Below are positions 17,920-28,100 of a stretch of 64,000 nt of DNA, piece by piece; the stretch's first letter is position 1, and each line of letters starts with the position of its first letter. The position numbers were made by a program, and so were the translations under genes. Under the pieces are notes generated by a model. It was not told the origin of the DNA, searched no databases, and saw only the letters and a program-made list of their open reading frames with translations. This stretch comes from Luteibacter jiangsuensis (GTDB taxonomy: Bacteria; Pseudomonadota; Gammaproteobacteria; Xanthomonadales; Rhodanobacteraceae): assembly GCF_011742555.1 (NCBI RefSeq), contig NZ_JAAQQR010000008.1, positions 62,001 through 126,000 of the forward strand, in the 5' to 3' direction.

Positions 17920-19884
17920 TCAGCGGGCGATGCTTCCCGCGCAGTCGTCGATGTCCACGAAGGCCTTCTTCAGGTCCGGCTGGGTACCGGTCGTACTCGA
18001 GTCGCCCCCGGCCAGCGGCGTGCCGCTCGTATTGAGCAGGGAACGAACGCCAGTGGAGGAAAGCGCGAGATTCCTGGCGCGCGCATAACCCAGCAGGCTC
18101 GCCGCGGCCCCCGCGACGATGGCACCTGCCGCCGGAGTGCCCGCGTGAGTGGCGGTATAACCCGCGATGTCGGGCCCTTCGGTATCCTGCGATTTTACCG
18201 CCGTGGTGAATACGTCGCCGCAACTCCAACTGGCGCTGTCGATGCGTGCACCGAAGTTGCTGGAAGGCGAACGCCTCGCGTCCATCGCGCAGAGGCCCGC
18301 GACCAGAATGGCGCCGGAATCCCGAAGGCTCCTGTCGAAGCGGCCACCAAACGCAGGATGGTCGAGGTCGATGCCACTGTCTCCCGCGCTTTCGACGACG
18401 ACGATGCCATGATCCGTGAGGTCCTTGATGGCATCGAACCAGGCGGGCATGAACTCGACCGGCAGCATGCATTTCGTGGCGCAGCCGGCGATCGGCCCCG
18501 AAGCAGCCGCGAACGCCGTTACGAGTACGTCGCCGGGCTTCAGGTATTCGCGGAGTTCGACGAAGTTGCCCACATCGGACGAAGCGTGGGCAAGCGCGGC
18601 GCGGTTGGCGATGCCCCTGATGCCGAAGCCGTTGTCGACCGCGGCGAGAATGCCGGCGGTGGCCGTGTTGTTGTGATCGATGCGGTAATCGCCAAAGTTG
18701 CGCACCGAGCGCGGAAGGTCGGGATGGGTCGGGTCCCACGCACCGGGCTCCATGGTGACCACGGTGACGCCATCGCCGCTGCCCCCGGGCAGGCGCGCGG
18801 CGTAATGGGCGTCGATGCCACCGAGCATGTAGATGCCGTTACCGGCATCCGCAGGATAGAGATAGAACTGCCGAAACGTGTGATCGTGCAGGACGGCGGC
18901 CGCCTGCGGCTGGAGCGGCCTCTCCGAACGACCGGCAGCGGTATCGTGCACGCCCGACACCACCGGCGAGAGATCCGGATACGCGAGTTCGACATCGTTC
19001 CGCTGCGCGAGGCTGGCCACGACACGGTTCACGTATTCCCAGTCGGTGTGCCGATCATCCGGAATGGCGACACGGAAGTAGCGCCGGAGGCCATGCGGAT
19101 CGAGCCCGCCGGCCGCCGATGCCGGGCGGAACAGCGGGTCGATGTCCAGGTGCCGCAGCATGGGATCGGACGCGGCCTCTTCCTCGAAGCGAAGCTGCCA
19201 CCCCAGCCGGTCCTCCGCGCTCTCGCGAACCTTGAACACCACGCTCGGGTACGACCCGCCCGCCACGGCAAGGAATGCCGGACCACCGGCATGCGCCGGA
19301 GCGCGCACCGTTTCCGCTGCTTGCGAAGCCAGGAACGGGCACATCATTTCCTGTGGCTTGACGCGAGCATCGGCCAGTTCGACCACGGCCTGCACGTGTC
19401 CGTCGTAACCAGCACCGGCCAGCGTGCCGGTGCGGAGTTCGCCCCGGTTCGTGACCGGGCCGGTGACGACCAGTTCCACCTTCGCGCCCCCGAGGTGGGA
19501 GTGGTAAAGGCCCTCGATGTATGTGGATTCCGGCGCCAGGACATAGGAACCCCCGCCGTAGTCGAACGAAACGCGAATACCTACGCCGGGCACGTTGGTG
19601 TCGTAAATGCCGCCGCCGATGTCGCTGGGCGTCTTGAAGAGGTTGAGGATCGAGGTGCGGGTGGGGAACGGACAACGGATGGCGTACGACAGACGGGGCG
19701 TGGACCGACGCTCTGCCAGCACCGTGCCGGGTTTGGCGTCGGCGGGCACCGTGACCAGTCCGAACGACACCTTTTGCGGTGCGTGCTGCGACGGATGGAA
19801 CAGGCATCCCTTGGCATACGCGGGGCCGGTGAGCAGGAAGAGCGGAAGCAACAGGGAAGAGCGTCTTGCGCGGCGGATTCGCAT
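17920..19884 (-). CDS. secreted chimera: fimbrial-adhesin-like N-terminal domain fused to a catalytically dead subtilase-like domain
   Basis: A 654-residue protein with a signal peptide (LLLPLFLLTGPAYA). Residues 27-185 resemble the N-terminal adhesin domain of the next gene: APQKVSFGLVTVPADAKPGT, NVPGVGIRVSFDYG, VTGPVTNRGEL, AGAGYD. Residues 345-650 have the order of a subtilase (S8), but each catalytic position differs: Asp of D-x-G is E379 (TMEPGAWDPTHPDL), His of HGTxVAG is N405 (NNTATAGI), oxyanion Asn of AGN is D502 (ESAGDSG) and Ser of GTSxA is P584 (GTPAAG). Structural glycines and the HPDL motif are kept, so the fold is probably intact but inactive. It may bind peptides or glycans at the surface. 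No chaperone or usher gene is nearby. Confidence 0.75.
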   Translation of the reverse strand: MRIRRARRSSLLLPLFLLTGPAYAKGCLFHPSQHAPQKVSFGLVTVPADAKPGTVLAERRSTPRLSYAIRCPFPTRTSILNLFKTPSDIGGGIYDTNVPGVGIRVSFDYGGGSYVLAPESTYIEGLYHSHLGGAKVELVVTGPVTNRGELRTGTLAGAGYDGHVQAVVELADARVKPQEMMCPFLASQAAETVRAPAHAGGPAFLAVAGGSYPSVVFKVRESAEDRLGWQLRFEEEAASDPMLRHLDIDPLFRPASAAGGLDPHGLRRYFRVAIPDDRHTDWEYVNRVVASLAQRNDVELAYPDLSPVVSGVHDTAAGRSERPLQPQAAAVLHDHTFRQFYLYPADAGNGIYMLGGIDAHYAARLPGGSGDGVTVVTMEPGAWDPTHPDLPRSVRNFGDYRIDHNNTATAGILAAVDNGFGIRGIANRAALAHASSDVGNFVELREYLKPGDVLVTAFAAASGPIAGCATKCMLPVEFMPAWFDAIKDLTDHGIVVVESAGDSGIDLDHPAFGGRFDRSLRDSGAILVAGLCAMDARRSPSSNFGARIDSASWSCGDVFTTAVKSQDTEGPDIAGYTATHAGTPAAGAIVAGAAASLLGYARARNLALSSTGVRSLLNTSGTPLAGGDSSTTGTQPDLKKAFVDIDDCAGSIAR

Positions 19885-20026
19885 CGGCGTGGCCTCGTTC
19901 AGTGGGGCCGCTCACTGTGCCGCCAGGCAATCGGCTGCCCTGTCGGCCTTTGCCCGAATGCGCGACGGAGCATCGCACGAAGGCCCTTCGACACCCGATG
20001 ACCCGAACCGTCGGCGCAACGCGCCC

Positions 20027-20992
20027 TCAGCGGTAGGCAACATTCACCGTGATGTGCGCATTGGCGGAGCCTGGCGTCAGCGAGCGGCCCGTGGCGCGGT
20101 AGCGCGCACGAAACCCGCACACGTCGCAGTGAGGCCACACGCGTAGTTCCAACGGGCGCGGATCGTTGGGAACGAGGTGGGTGTCGAGATGGGCCGCGCG
20201 AAGTTCGACGGCCACCCCGTGCGCGGCGCCCGTACCGGCACCGTCGAGTTTGAAGAGGCCCGGGTCCACGTCGTCCGGGGTGCCGGCGAATGTCATGAGG
20301 AGGTGCGTGGCGCCGGTGCATCCGGTGACGACGAGTTCCTGCGTGGCCCATCGGCTGTGCCCCTCTTTGGCCAGCGCGCCGCCGTCGACCTGGCCAAGGT
20401 CGAACACCAGTCTACGGGCAAGGAATGTGCAGGTGGGGCGTTGGGGTTCGATGTGGGTATCGCCCAGGTCCAACGTGACCAGGGGACGGTTGTCGTAGCC
20501 CGCGCCGGCGATCCTGCCGGGGGTGACGGTCCCTCCGGCCTTGATGGGCCCCGTCTTGACCAGTTCCACCGAGAACGAGGCGTTGAGCATGGCAAGGTCG
20601 GGCTTCGGCCCCAGCGGCGGGGCCTGATAGCTGTCGGTGAACGGGAGCAGGTATTCGCCCAGGTGATAGCGGAAGCGAATGCGCACGCCCACGCCGGGAA
20701 TGTTGGTGGCATACACGCCGTTGCCCAGGGCCGGTCCGGCGAAGGTGCCCAGGGTGAACGTGCGCGTGTATTTCTCGCAGAACTGGTACTGCGAAGACGA
20801 CCAGGGTGCGCTGTGCCGCGTGGCCAATACCTGGCCCACCGGCGCATCGGTGGGCGCCTGGACGATGCCGAACGCGATGCGCTGTGGTGCGCCCTGCGCG
20901 GCCGGCAGCTTGCAGAGCGCGAGGGCGGAAGAGGGCGCGAACGCCGCGAGAAGAACGAGGGCCAGGGCCAGTGGACGAGGGTATGGGAGCAT
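20027..20992 (-). CDS. fimbrial tip adhesin-like protein
   Basis: A 321-residue exported protein with signal peptide (LALALVLLAAFAPSSALA) and paired cysteines. The N-terminal domain (residues 27-190) matches the start of the neighbouring chimera: GAPQRIAFGIVQAPTDAPVG, NIPGVGVRIRFRY, VKTGPIKAGG, AGAGYD. The C-terminal part has pilin-domain features: CTFLARRLVFDLGQVD, then VTGCTGATHLLMTFAGTP, and a final strand ending in AHITVNVAYR, the kind of terminal strand used in donor-strand exchange. This matches two-domain tip adhesins of chaperone-usher pili. AGGAAG 5 bases before the ATG supports the start. Chaperone and usher genes are not in the window, so assembly depends on genes elsewhere. The ligand is unknown. 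Confidence 0.75.
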   Translation of the reverse strand: MLPYPRPLALALVLLAAFAPSSALALCKLPAAQGAPQRIAFGIVQAPTDAPVGQVLATRHSAPWSSSQYQFCEKYTRTFTLGTFAGPALGNGVYATNIPGVGVRIRFRYHLGEYLLPFTDSYQAPPLGPKPDLAMLNASFSVELVKTGPIKAGGTVTPGRIAGAGYDNRPLVTLDLGDTHIEPQRPTCTFLARRLVFDLGQVDGGALAKEGHSRWATQELVVTGCTGATHLLMTFAGTPDDVDPGLFKLDGAGTGAAHGVAVELRAAHLDTHLVPNDPRPLELRVWPHCDVCGFRARYRATGRSLTPGSANAHITVNVAYR

Positions 20993-21128
20993 GGGGGCGC
21001 TTCCTGCGCGCGGGATTCCAGTTTGCCCGACGGGCTGGCGGCACCCCATACGATCCGTCTTAAAGTGCGATGACAGCCGACGCCAGCAGTCCACGGCGCG
21101 TTCACTCCGCGTCGCCAACCATCCCCGC

Positions 21129-23696
21129 ATGAGCCTTCAGGACTATCGTCGCAAGCGGAATTTCGCCAGGACGCGGGAACCGGCGCCCGACGACTCCGTG
21201 CGCGAAGGTGGCCGCGCCATCTTCGTCGTGCAGTTGCACCACGCGTCGCGGCGCCATTTCGATTTCCGCCTGCAGGTCGGCGACGTGCTGCGCAGTTGGG
21301 CGGTTCCGAAGGGTCCCAGCTACGATCCGAAGGTGAAGCGGCTGGCGGTGGAGGTCGAGGACCATCCCGTGTCCTACGCCGATTTCGAAGGCGATATCGA
21401 AGAAGGCTATGGAAAGGGCCACGTGGATCTGTTCGACCGCGGCGTGTGGGCCACGCGTGGCGACCCCGAGGCGCAGATCCGCAAGGGCCACCTGGAATTC
21501 GAACTGTTTGGAAAGCGCCTGAAAGGGCGCTGGCACCTCGTCAGGGGTGGACGCAAGGAACGCCAGCCCACGTGGTTCCTGATCAAGGCCGAGGACGCGT
21601 ATGCCGGTGACGTGGAAGCCGACGATCTGCTCGACGCGAAGATGCGCGAGAGCACGCGCCGCGCCGCGACCACGCCGAACCTCCGGGCGGCCGCAAAGAA
21701 GTCGACCTCGCGCAAGAAGGCGCCCCCGAAAACGCGGCGGGTGCCTCTGGCCACGTTGACCAAGGCCGCCGCCGCATTGAAAGGCGCGCGCAAGGCGAAG
21801 CCGGACAACGGGTTCTTTCCGCCCCAGTTGGCACGCCTGCGCGACACGCCGCCGCAAGGCGACGGCTGGGTGCACGAGGTGAAATGGGACGGCTATCGCA
21901 TCCTTACCGGCATCGCCGGCGGCGAGGTGCTGCTGTGGTCGCGCAATGCCCTGCCATGGAACGAGCGTGCTCCGGAGATCGCGCAGGCGGTGGAGGCGCT
22001 GGGCCTTGATAGCGCGCGCCTCGACGGCGAACTGATCGCCCTCGATGCGGAGGGTCGAAGCGACTTCAATGCCCTGCAACGCACGCTCTCCGGCGAGGCG
22101 CAGGCGCCCCTGGTGTACATGCTGTTCGACATTCCCTATCTGCAAGGGTACGACCTCTCCCGCACCTCGCTGGTGGAGCGAAAGGCGCTGCTCGAACGCC
22201 TGCTGGCGCATGCGCCGCCGCACCTCTCCTACAGCTCGCACCAGGTAGGCCATGGAGACGAGGTATTCGCCATGGCGATGGAACAGAAACTCGAAGGCAT
22301 CATCTCCAAGCGTGCAGAAGGCGCTTACCACAGCGGCCGGGGCGACGACTGGCAGAAGATCAAGCGGCTCGAGAGCGACGAGTTCGCGGTGGTCGGCTAC
22401 ACGCCGGCGAAGGGCTCGCGCCTCTCCTTCGGCTCTCTCTTGCTGGCCAAACCCGGCAAGGGCGGCAGCTGGACGTATGTGGGCCGCGTCGGTACCGGCT
22501 TCACCGACGAGATGCTGCGCGAGCTGGCGAAGACGCTGGCCAAGGGCGGCACAAAGAAGCCCCCGGTGCATATCGATGCGGTGGACCCGATGCTGCGCGG
22601 CGCGCTGTGGGTGCCTCCGACCGTCGTGGCCGAGGTGTATTACCGGGGCATCGGGAACAAGGATCTGCTGCGACAGCCCAGCCTGAAGACGCTGCGCATG
22701 GACAAGTCGCCCGACGACCTGCGCGATTCCGACCGCGCACCCGCCGCGCCCGCCGCGAAGAAACCGCGGGGTACGCGAAAAGCCTCGCCGAAAGCCAGCG
22801 CCAAGGCGGCCACGTCCGATGCGATCGTCATCACGCATCCCGACCGCGTGGTCTTTCCGGAAGACGGCATTACCAAGCAGCAGATCGTGGATTACTACCG
22901 GGCCGTGATGCCGTGGATGCTTCCGGCCATCGCCGACCGGCCCACCTCGACCATCCGCTGTCCCGGAGGCATCGGCGCGCAGTGCTTCTTCCAGAAGCAC
23001 GTCATGGCCGGCCTCGAACACGTGGGCACCGCGAAACTGAAGGAAGAAACCGGCGCCCAGGCCGTTTACCTTTACCCGCGCGACGAGGCGGGCCTGATCG
23101 AGCTCGTGCAGTTCGGCGCCGTGGAATTCCATCCCTGGGGCTCACACGTGGAGGCACCGGATATCGCGGATCGCGTGGTGTTCGACCTCGATCCGGGCGA
23201 CGACGTGGCATGGCCGCGCGTGGTGGCTGCCGCGCGCATGGTCCGTGGCTTCCTCGACCAGTTGGGCCTCGTGTGCTTCGTGCGCACGACGGGCGGCAAG
23301 GGACTGCACGTGGTCGTGCCGTTGAACCCCGGCGCCGACTGGGACACCGTGAAGACGTTCGCCCGCGGCTTCGCCGAGGCGATGGCCGCGCTGCATCCGC
23401 TGGAATTCGTCGCCACCGCCACGAAGCGCTTCCGCCGCGGCAAGATCTACGTGGATTACCTGCGCAACGGGCGCGGAGCCACGGCCGTGGCGTCCTATTC
23501 GCTACGCTCACGCCCCGGCGCGCCGGTGGCCGTCCCGCTGCGGTGGGAAGAGCTGGGCAAGGTGAAGTCGGGGAACGCCTTCGACCTGCACAGCGTGCCG
23601 AAACGTCTCGCCCGTTTGAAGAAGGACCCGTGGGAGGGTATCGACAAGGTGAAACAGAGCCTTGCATCGGTGAACGCGAAACTAGGAAAACTCTGA
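21129..23696 (+). CDS. ligD: multifunctional DNA ligase D (phosphoesterase-ligase-polymerase)
   Basis: An 855-residue three-domain enzyme of bacterial non-homologous end joining. Residues 1-175 are the 3'-phosphoesterase (HHASRRHFDFRLQ at 37-49). A basic linker rich in K, R and A leads to the ATP-dependent ligase, with the adenylated lysine K252 in KWDGYR, then LDGEL and SKRAEG. A second basic linker precedes the archaeo-eukaryotic primase-type polymerase (about 565-850) with DLDPGDD metal ligands and TTGGKGLH. The order is that of Pseudomonas LigD. The start is ATG 21129; a longer frame upstream runs over the adhesin gene in antisense and is not credible. No ku gene is visible within the window, so the usual partner must be elsewhere. 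Confidence 0.95.
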   Translation: MSLQDYRRKRNFARTREPAPDDSVREGGRAIFVVQLHHASRRHFDFRLQVGDVLRSWAVPKGPSYDPKVKRLAVEVEDHPVSYADFEGDIEEGYGKGHVDLFDRGVWATRGDPEAQIRKGHLEFELFGKRLKGRWHLVRGGRKERQPTWFLIKAEDAYAGDVEADDLLDAKMRESTRRAATTPNLRAAAKKSTSRKKAPPKTRRVPLATLTKAAAALKGARKAKPDNGFFPPQLARLRDTPPQGDGWVHEVKWDGYRILTGIAGGEVLLWSRNALPWNERAPEIAQAVEALGLDSARLDGELIALDAEGRSDFNALQRTLSGEAQAPLVYMLFDIPYLQGYDLSRTSLVERKALLERLLAHAPPHLSYSSHQVGHGDEVFAMAMEQKLEGIISKRAEGAYHSGRGDDWQKIKRLESDEFAVVGYTPAKGSRLSFGSLLLAKPGKGGSWTYVGRVGTGFTDEMLRELAKTLAKGGTKKPPVHIDAVDPMLRGALWVPPTVVAEVYYRGIGNKDLLRQPSLKTLRMDKSPDDLRDSDRAPAAPAAKKPRGTRKASPKASAKAATSDAIVITHPDRVVFPEDGITKQQIVDYYRAVMPWMLPAIADRPTSTIRCPGGIGAQCFFQKHVMAGLEHVGTAKLKEETGAQAVYLYPRDEAGLIELVQFGAVEFHPWGSHVEAPDIADRVVFDLDPGDDVAWPRVVAAARMVRGFLDQLGLVCFVRTTGGKGLHVVVPLNPGADWDTVKTFARGFAEAMAALHPLEFVATATKRFRRGKIYVDYLRNGRGATAVASYSLRSRPGAPVAVPLRWEELGKVKSGNAFDLHSVPKRLARLKKDPWEGIDKVKQSLASVNAKLGKL

Positions 23697-23767
23697 AACG
23701 CGACCGCCTGGCGAAGCCACTCCGCCATCGCCTGTACACTGGGCGCTTCGCCGACCGGCCTGAACTC

Positions 23768-24697
23768 ATGCTCGCTTCCCTGCCCACCTTCCTGCGCGTT
23801 CCCCTCGTCTGCGTCCTGCTCCTCGTCAGCACCTTGCTGCACGTGCTGCCGCTGTTCGCGTTGACCCTGCTGCGGCTGATCCTCCCGATCGCCCCGGTGC
23901 AGCGAGCGATCGGGGCAATGCTGGTGCGGATCGCGGAAAGCTGGCTCGGCGTCAACGGCCGGATGTTCGACCTCTTCACCCGCACGCGCTGGGTGGTCGA
24001 GGGCGTCGAAGGTCTGGGGCTGCGCGAGAACTTCCTCGTCGTCTGCAACCACCAGAGCTGGGTCGACATCCCCGCCCTGCAGAAGGTGTTCAACCGGCGC
24101 ATTCCATTCATGCGCTTCTTCCTGAAGAGCGAACTGATCTGGGTACCCTTGCTGGGACCGGCCTGGTGGGCGCTGGACTTCCCCTTCATGAAACGGCACT
24201 CGCGCCAGGAACTGGAAGCGCGGCCGGAATTGCGCGGCAAGGACCGCGAGGCCACGCGCCGCGCCTGCGAGAAGTTCCGGCACCTCCCGGTGTCGATCAT
24301 GAATTTCACCGAGGGCACGCGCTTCACCCAGGCGAAGCACGACGCGCAGAAGTCGCCTTACACGCACCTGCTGCGGCCGAAGGCCGGCGGCGTGGCGTTC
24401 GTGATCGATGCCATGGGCGACGCGATCCGCGACATCCTCGACGTGACCATCGTGTACCCCGACGGCCCGGGCACCACGATGGACATGCTTGCCGGCCGGA
24501 TCCGCGAGGTGCGCATCCATGCGCGCCGGCTTCCCATTACGCCGTCGCTGCGCGGCGACTACGAGAACGATCCGGTGTTCCGCGAACGGTTCCAGACCTG
24601 GGTGAACGAGCTCTGGGCCGAGAAGGACGCGCGCATCGCGGCATGCTCGCGTCGGAAACGCGAATCTAGACCGAGTGTCGTTGTCACATTGCAGTGA
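23768..24697 (+). CDS. 1-acyl-sn-glycerol-3-phosphate acyltransferase-like (YihG type)
   Basis: A 309-residue membrane-bound acyltransferase. One or two N-terminal TM helices (residues 5-45) are followed by the PlsC domain: block I is NHQSWVDIPAL (N-H-x4-D), then FFLKSELIWVPLLGPAWWALD and block III FTEGTRF. The family transfers an acyl chain to lysophosphatidic acid in phospholipid synthesis. The extended C-terminal part and FPFMKRH segment resemble E. coli YihG, a nonessential homologue linked to cyclopropane or vaccenate-type acyl composition. It starts 71 bases after ligD. A perfect inverted repeat overlaps its stop codon. Confidence 0.88.
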   Translation: MLASLPTFLRVPLVCVLLLVSTLLHVLPLFALTLLRLILPIAPVQRAIGAMLVRIAESWLGVNGRMFDLFTRTRWVVEGVEGLGLRENFLVVCNHQSWVDIPALQKVFNRRIPFMRFFLKSELIWVPLLGPAWWALDFPFMKRHSRQELEARPELRGKDREATRRACEKFRHLPVSIMNFTEGTRFTQAKHDAQKSPYTHLLRPKAGGVAFVIDAMGDAIRDILDVTIVYPDGPGTTMDMLAGRIREVRIHARRLPITPSLRGDYENDPVFRERFQTWVNELWAEKDARIAACSRRKRESRPSVVVTLQ

Positions 24698-24699
24698 CA
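24682..24699. repeat. inverted repeat, arms TGTCAC/GTGACA, spacer 6
   Basis: The arms are perfect (24682-24687 and 24694-24699). The repeat covers the stop codon of the acyltransferase. The half site GTGACA is operator-like, but no regulator can be assigned; a CRP-type reading (TGTGA) is imperfect. Confidence 0.5.
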
Positions 24700-25164
24700 T
24701 TCGTGAAGACAATCACATTTTGTGCATATGCACATTCACGTTGCGATTCTTCCCTTGCTATAACCCATGAGCGCCATCGCGGCGCGGGCACGTCAACGAA
24801 CGCACTCACCGACATGCTTTGACAGGGGAAGCCGTACGCATGGACACGTCTCCATCGGACCCACCCGGACAATCGGGCACATTCGCGGTGACACCACCAT
24901 GTGCTCTGCCAATGCACCGCATATCGTTCCTCGATCCACCGCCCTGCATCGGCGCCAGCCCCTGATCGCAACCTCCCACGCCTCATCCAGCTCACGCGGC
25001 TGATGCCTCGCTGCGCTTGACGATCGCGTAAGCGCCATCCCGTAACGACATTCCACGGCCTTCATCCGCCGCGTGGCTTCGCCGCGCGCGTGCGGTGGCG
25101 CGCCCGTCTGCCGCTTCGGTTGAACCATCCCCGTGCATCTCCCTCTCAGCAACAGGAAGAAGGT
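24698..25164 (+). promoter_or_regulatory. 467-base intergenic leader of the trimeric autotransporter
   Basis: The first 80 bases are unusually AT-rich for this genome and hold a perfect 14-base palindrome TGTGCATATGCACA (24721-24734). A plausible sigma-70 promoter follows: TTCACG (24735-24740), 18 bases, TATAAC (24759-24764). That would leave a 5' untranslated leader of about 395 bases before the adhesin ATG at 25165, which is preceded by AGGAAGAAGG. The palindrome abuts the -35 box, fitting an operator. A 78-codon open frame at 24767-25003 has no SD and an atypical composition; I do not call it a gene. No known riboswitch was recognised. Confidence 0.45.
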
Positions 25165-28100
25165 ATGAACAAGATCTACAGCAAGATCTGGAGCCGCGCA
25201 CTGAACCAGCTTGTGGTGGCCTCGGAACTCGCCGGCCGCCCACGCGGTGGCGCCACCAGTCAGACGGGACGCCGTCATCGCCAGCGCACGTTCGTGTTGG
25301 GAGCGCTGGCTGCCATGGGCGGCTTCTCGTGGACAATCGCAGCGCATGCGCAATCTGCCGATTGCCTTCCGCCGCCTTACAACGCTTACAGCGGCACGGT
25401 GTCGTGCGTGGGCTACAACGCGCAAGCTTCCGGCGGCAACGGCGCCATGGCGCTCGGCGCGTCGTCGACCGCCAGCGCCGGCGGAACCGTCGCCGTCGGC
25501 TACTTCGCGAAAGCCAGCAACGTCAATGCCATTGCCACCGGTTTCAACTCCCGCGCCACCGGGGTCAACGCCATCAACATCGGTGCGACCACCGGGAGCA
25601 CCACCGGCGCGCTGGCCGACAGCGCCATCGCCATTGGAACGGACGTGACGGCGAGCACCCAAGGTTCGATAGCCATGGGCGTCCAATCGCGAGCCGACAC
25701 GGGTACCGCGATCGCCATCGGCGCTAGCGCTATCGGGTCCGGCCAGGGTGCGACCGGCATCGGCCTGGGCACCCAAAGCATCGGCACGCACGCCACTGCC
25801 GTGGGCTGGCAGGCCTACGCGACCGGCCTCAACGCGCTTTACCTCGGCGCACGCACGACAGGCGGCGCCACGTCGGAATCGGCCGTCGCTGTCGGCACGG
25901 ACGTGACCGCATCGGGCCTCTACTCGATCGGCATGGGATTGCGAGCATTCGCGAGAGGCCCCAACACGGTGTCGATCGGCCGCGACTCGGCCGCCTACGG
26001 AAACAATTCGCTGGCGCAAGGTACACAAGCTGTCGCCGGTTCCAGTACCGACGGCACGATCAACAACGATATCGCCATCGGTAATACCGCCACATCGACG
26101 GCCGGTAACGGCATTGCCATCGGCACGAGCGCCAGCTCGACCGGCGGACGCAACACGGCCGTGGGTTATGGCGCCGCCGCCAGCGGTGCCAGCGGCGCAA
26201 CCGCACTCGGCATGAATGCGCAGGCGACATCCACCAACGGCACGGCGCTCGGTTCCGCCTCGCAGGCACTGGCGGCCTCGACGGTGGCGATCGGCGACAC
26301 CAATACCGTCGCAGCCGCGGCAGGTGCCGGCTCGATGGCCGGGGGTCACAATTCGCGAGTACTCGGCGGCCTCGGCGCAGTCGCCCTGGGCGAGCAGCAG
26401 ACCGCCAGCGGCAACGGCGCGGTGGCGATCGGCGATCCGAACACCGCCAACGGCGACGGCGCCGTGGCGATGGGTTCCAACAACGTCGCGGCCGGCGACG
26501 CCGCGGGAACGACCGCAGCGAACGGCGCGGTCGCCATCGGCAACACCAACCGGGCGATCGGCCAGGGTTCGGTGGCACTGGGCAATGCCAGCAGGGCGCT
26601 GGCTGCGGGCTCGCTGGCTTTTGGCGATGGCGCCACGGCAAACAATGCGAGCGACGTGGCATTGGGCTCCGGCTCGACCACCGAAGCGGCGGTAGGCACC
26701 ACGGGCGTCACCATCAACGGCACCGCCTACACATTCGCGGGAACGGCACCGGGAAGCACGGTAAGCGTCGGTACCAGCGGTGCGGAGCGCACCATCACCC
26801 ACCTCGCCGCAGGCCGCATCGACGGCGGCAGCACGGATGCCATCAATGGATCGCAGCTGTTCGCGACCAACCAGGCACTGGGGACGTTGAGCACGGGTGT
26901 GACCAACCTGGGCGATACGGTGACGAACCTCGGAAACACCATCGCCACGACAATCGGTGGCGGCACGACCTACGATCCGGGCACCGGCAACATCACCGCC
27001 AGCGTCACCTATGGCGGTAACACCTACAGTTCACTGCAGCAGATCTTCAACCAGATCGGCGGCGACGTGGCAGCGAGCGCCGTGCATTACTACAGCGTCA
27101 ACGACAACGGCACACCGGGGGCCAACTACGCCAACGATGGTGCGACCGGCCTCAACGCCCTGGCGGCGGGAATCGGCGCCACGGCGTCCGCCGACAATGG
27201 CACAGCGTTGGGTCAGGGAACCGGCGTGTCCGTGCTGGGTGGGGTGGCGCTGGGCTCCGGTGCGGTGTCGGATCGCGCGATCGCTCCCGCCTCCGGCTCC
27301 ATCCTGGTAGGCACCAACGTCATCCCGTACAACACGACCGACCGTAACCTGCTCGGCTCGGTATCCGTGGGCAACACAACAGACTTCCGTCAGATCACCA
27401 ACGTCGCGGACGGCACGGAGGACCAGGATGCGGTGACCTTGCGCCAGCTGAAGGGTGCGATGAGCTCGTTCTCGGTCACGCCGATCCAGTACTTCCATGC
27501 CAATTCCACCGCCACCGACTCGGCGGCCATCGGTGCGGAATCGGTGGCGATCGGCCCGCAGACCACCGTGAACGGCGACAACGGCATCGGCATGGGCAAC
27601 GGTGCCATCGTGCAACAGACCGCGCCGGGCGGCACGGCCATCGGCCAGAACGCCACGGTGAATCTGGCCGACGGCATCGCCCTCGGCACTAACGCCACCT
27701 CCAATGGCATCCAGGCCATCGCGCTGGGTACCGGCGCGGAAGCGGCGTTCGCGGGCAGCGTGGCGCTGGGTTCGGGTTCGAGCACGGATGCGGCCATCGG
27801 CACCGCCAGCGCCATGCTGGCCGGTGTGACCTACACCTTCGCCGGCGCAGCGCCGGGTTCCACCGTGAGCGTGGGCGCCCTGGGCGCGGAACGCACCATC
27901 ACCAATGTGGCGGCTGGACGCATCAGCCAGACCAGCACCGATGCCATCAACGGGTCGCAGTTGTATGCCACGAACACCGCGATAGACGCGCTGTACACCG
28001 CGTATACCAACCTCAGCAACACAGTGAACAACATGCCGGCGGGTAATGGCGGCACCACCGTCAACAACACGTACCAGAACAGCGGCGACAACAACACGGC

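Noticed and set aside
20679-21128. 150-codon N-terminal extension of LigD
   Set aside because: It runs antisense over the adhesin gene; the known phosphoesterase domain starts at ATG 21129.
22607-23767. Long extension before the acyltransferase
   Set aside because: It is an out-of-frame shadow of ligD with an Arg-rich product; the PlsC protein begins at 23768.
24767-25003. 78-codon frame in the adhesin leader
   Set aside because: No ribosome binding site, begins within 3 bases of the predicted -10 box and has an atypical composition.
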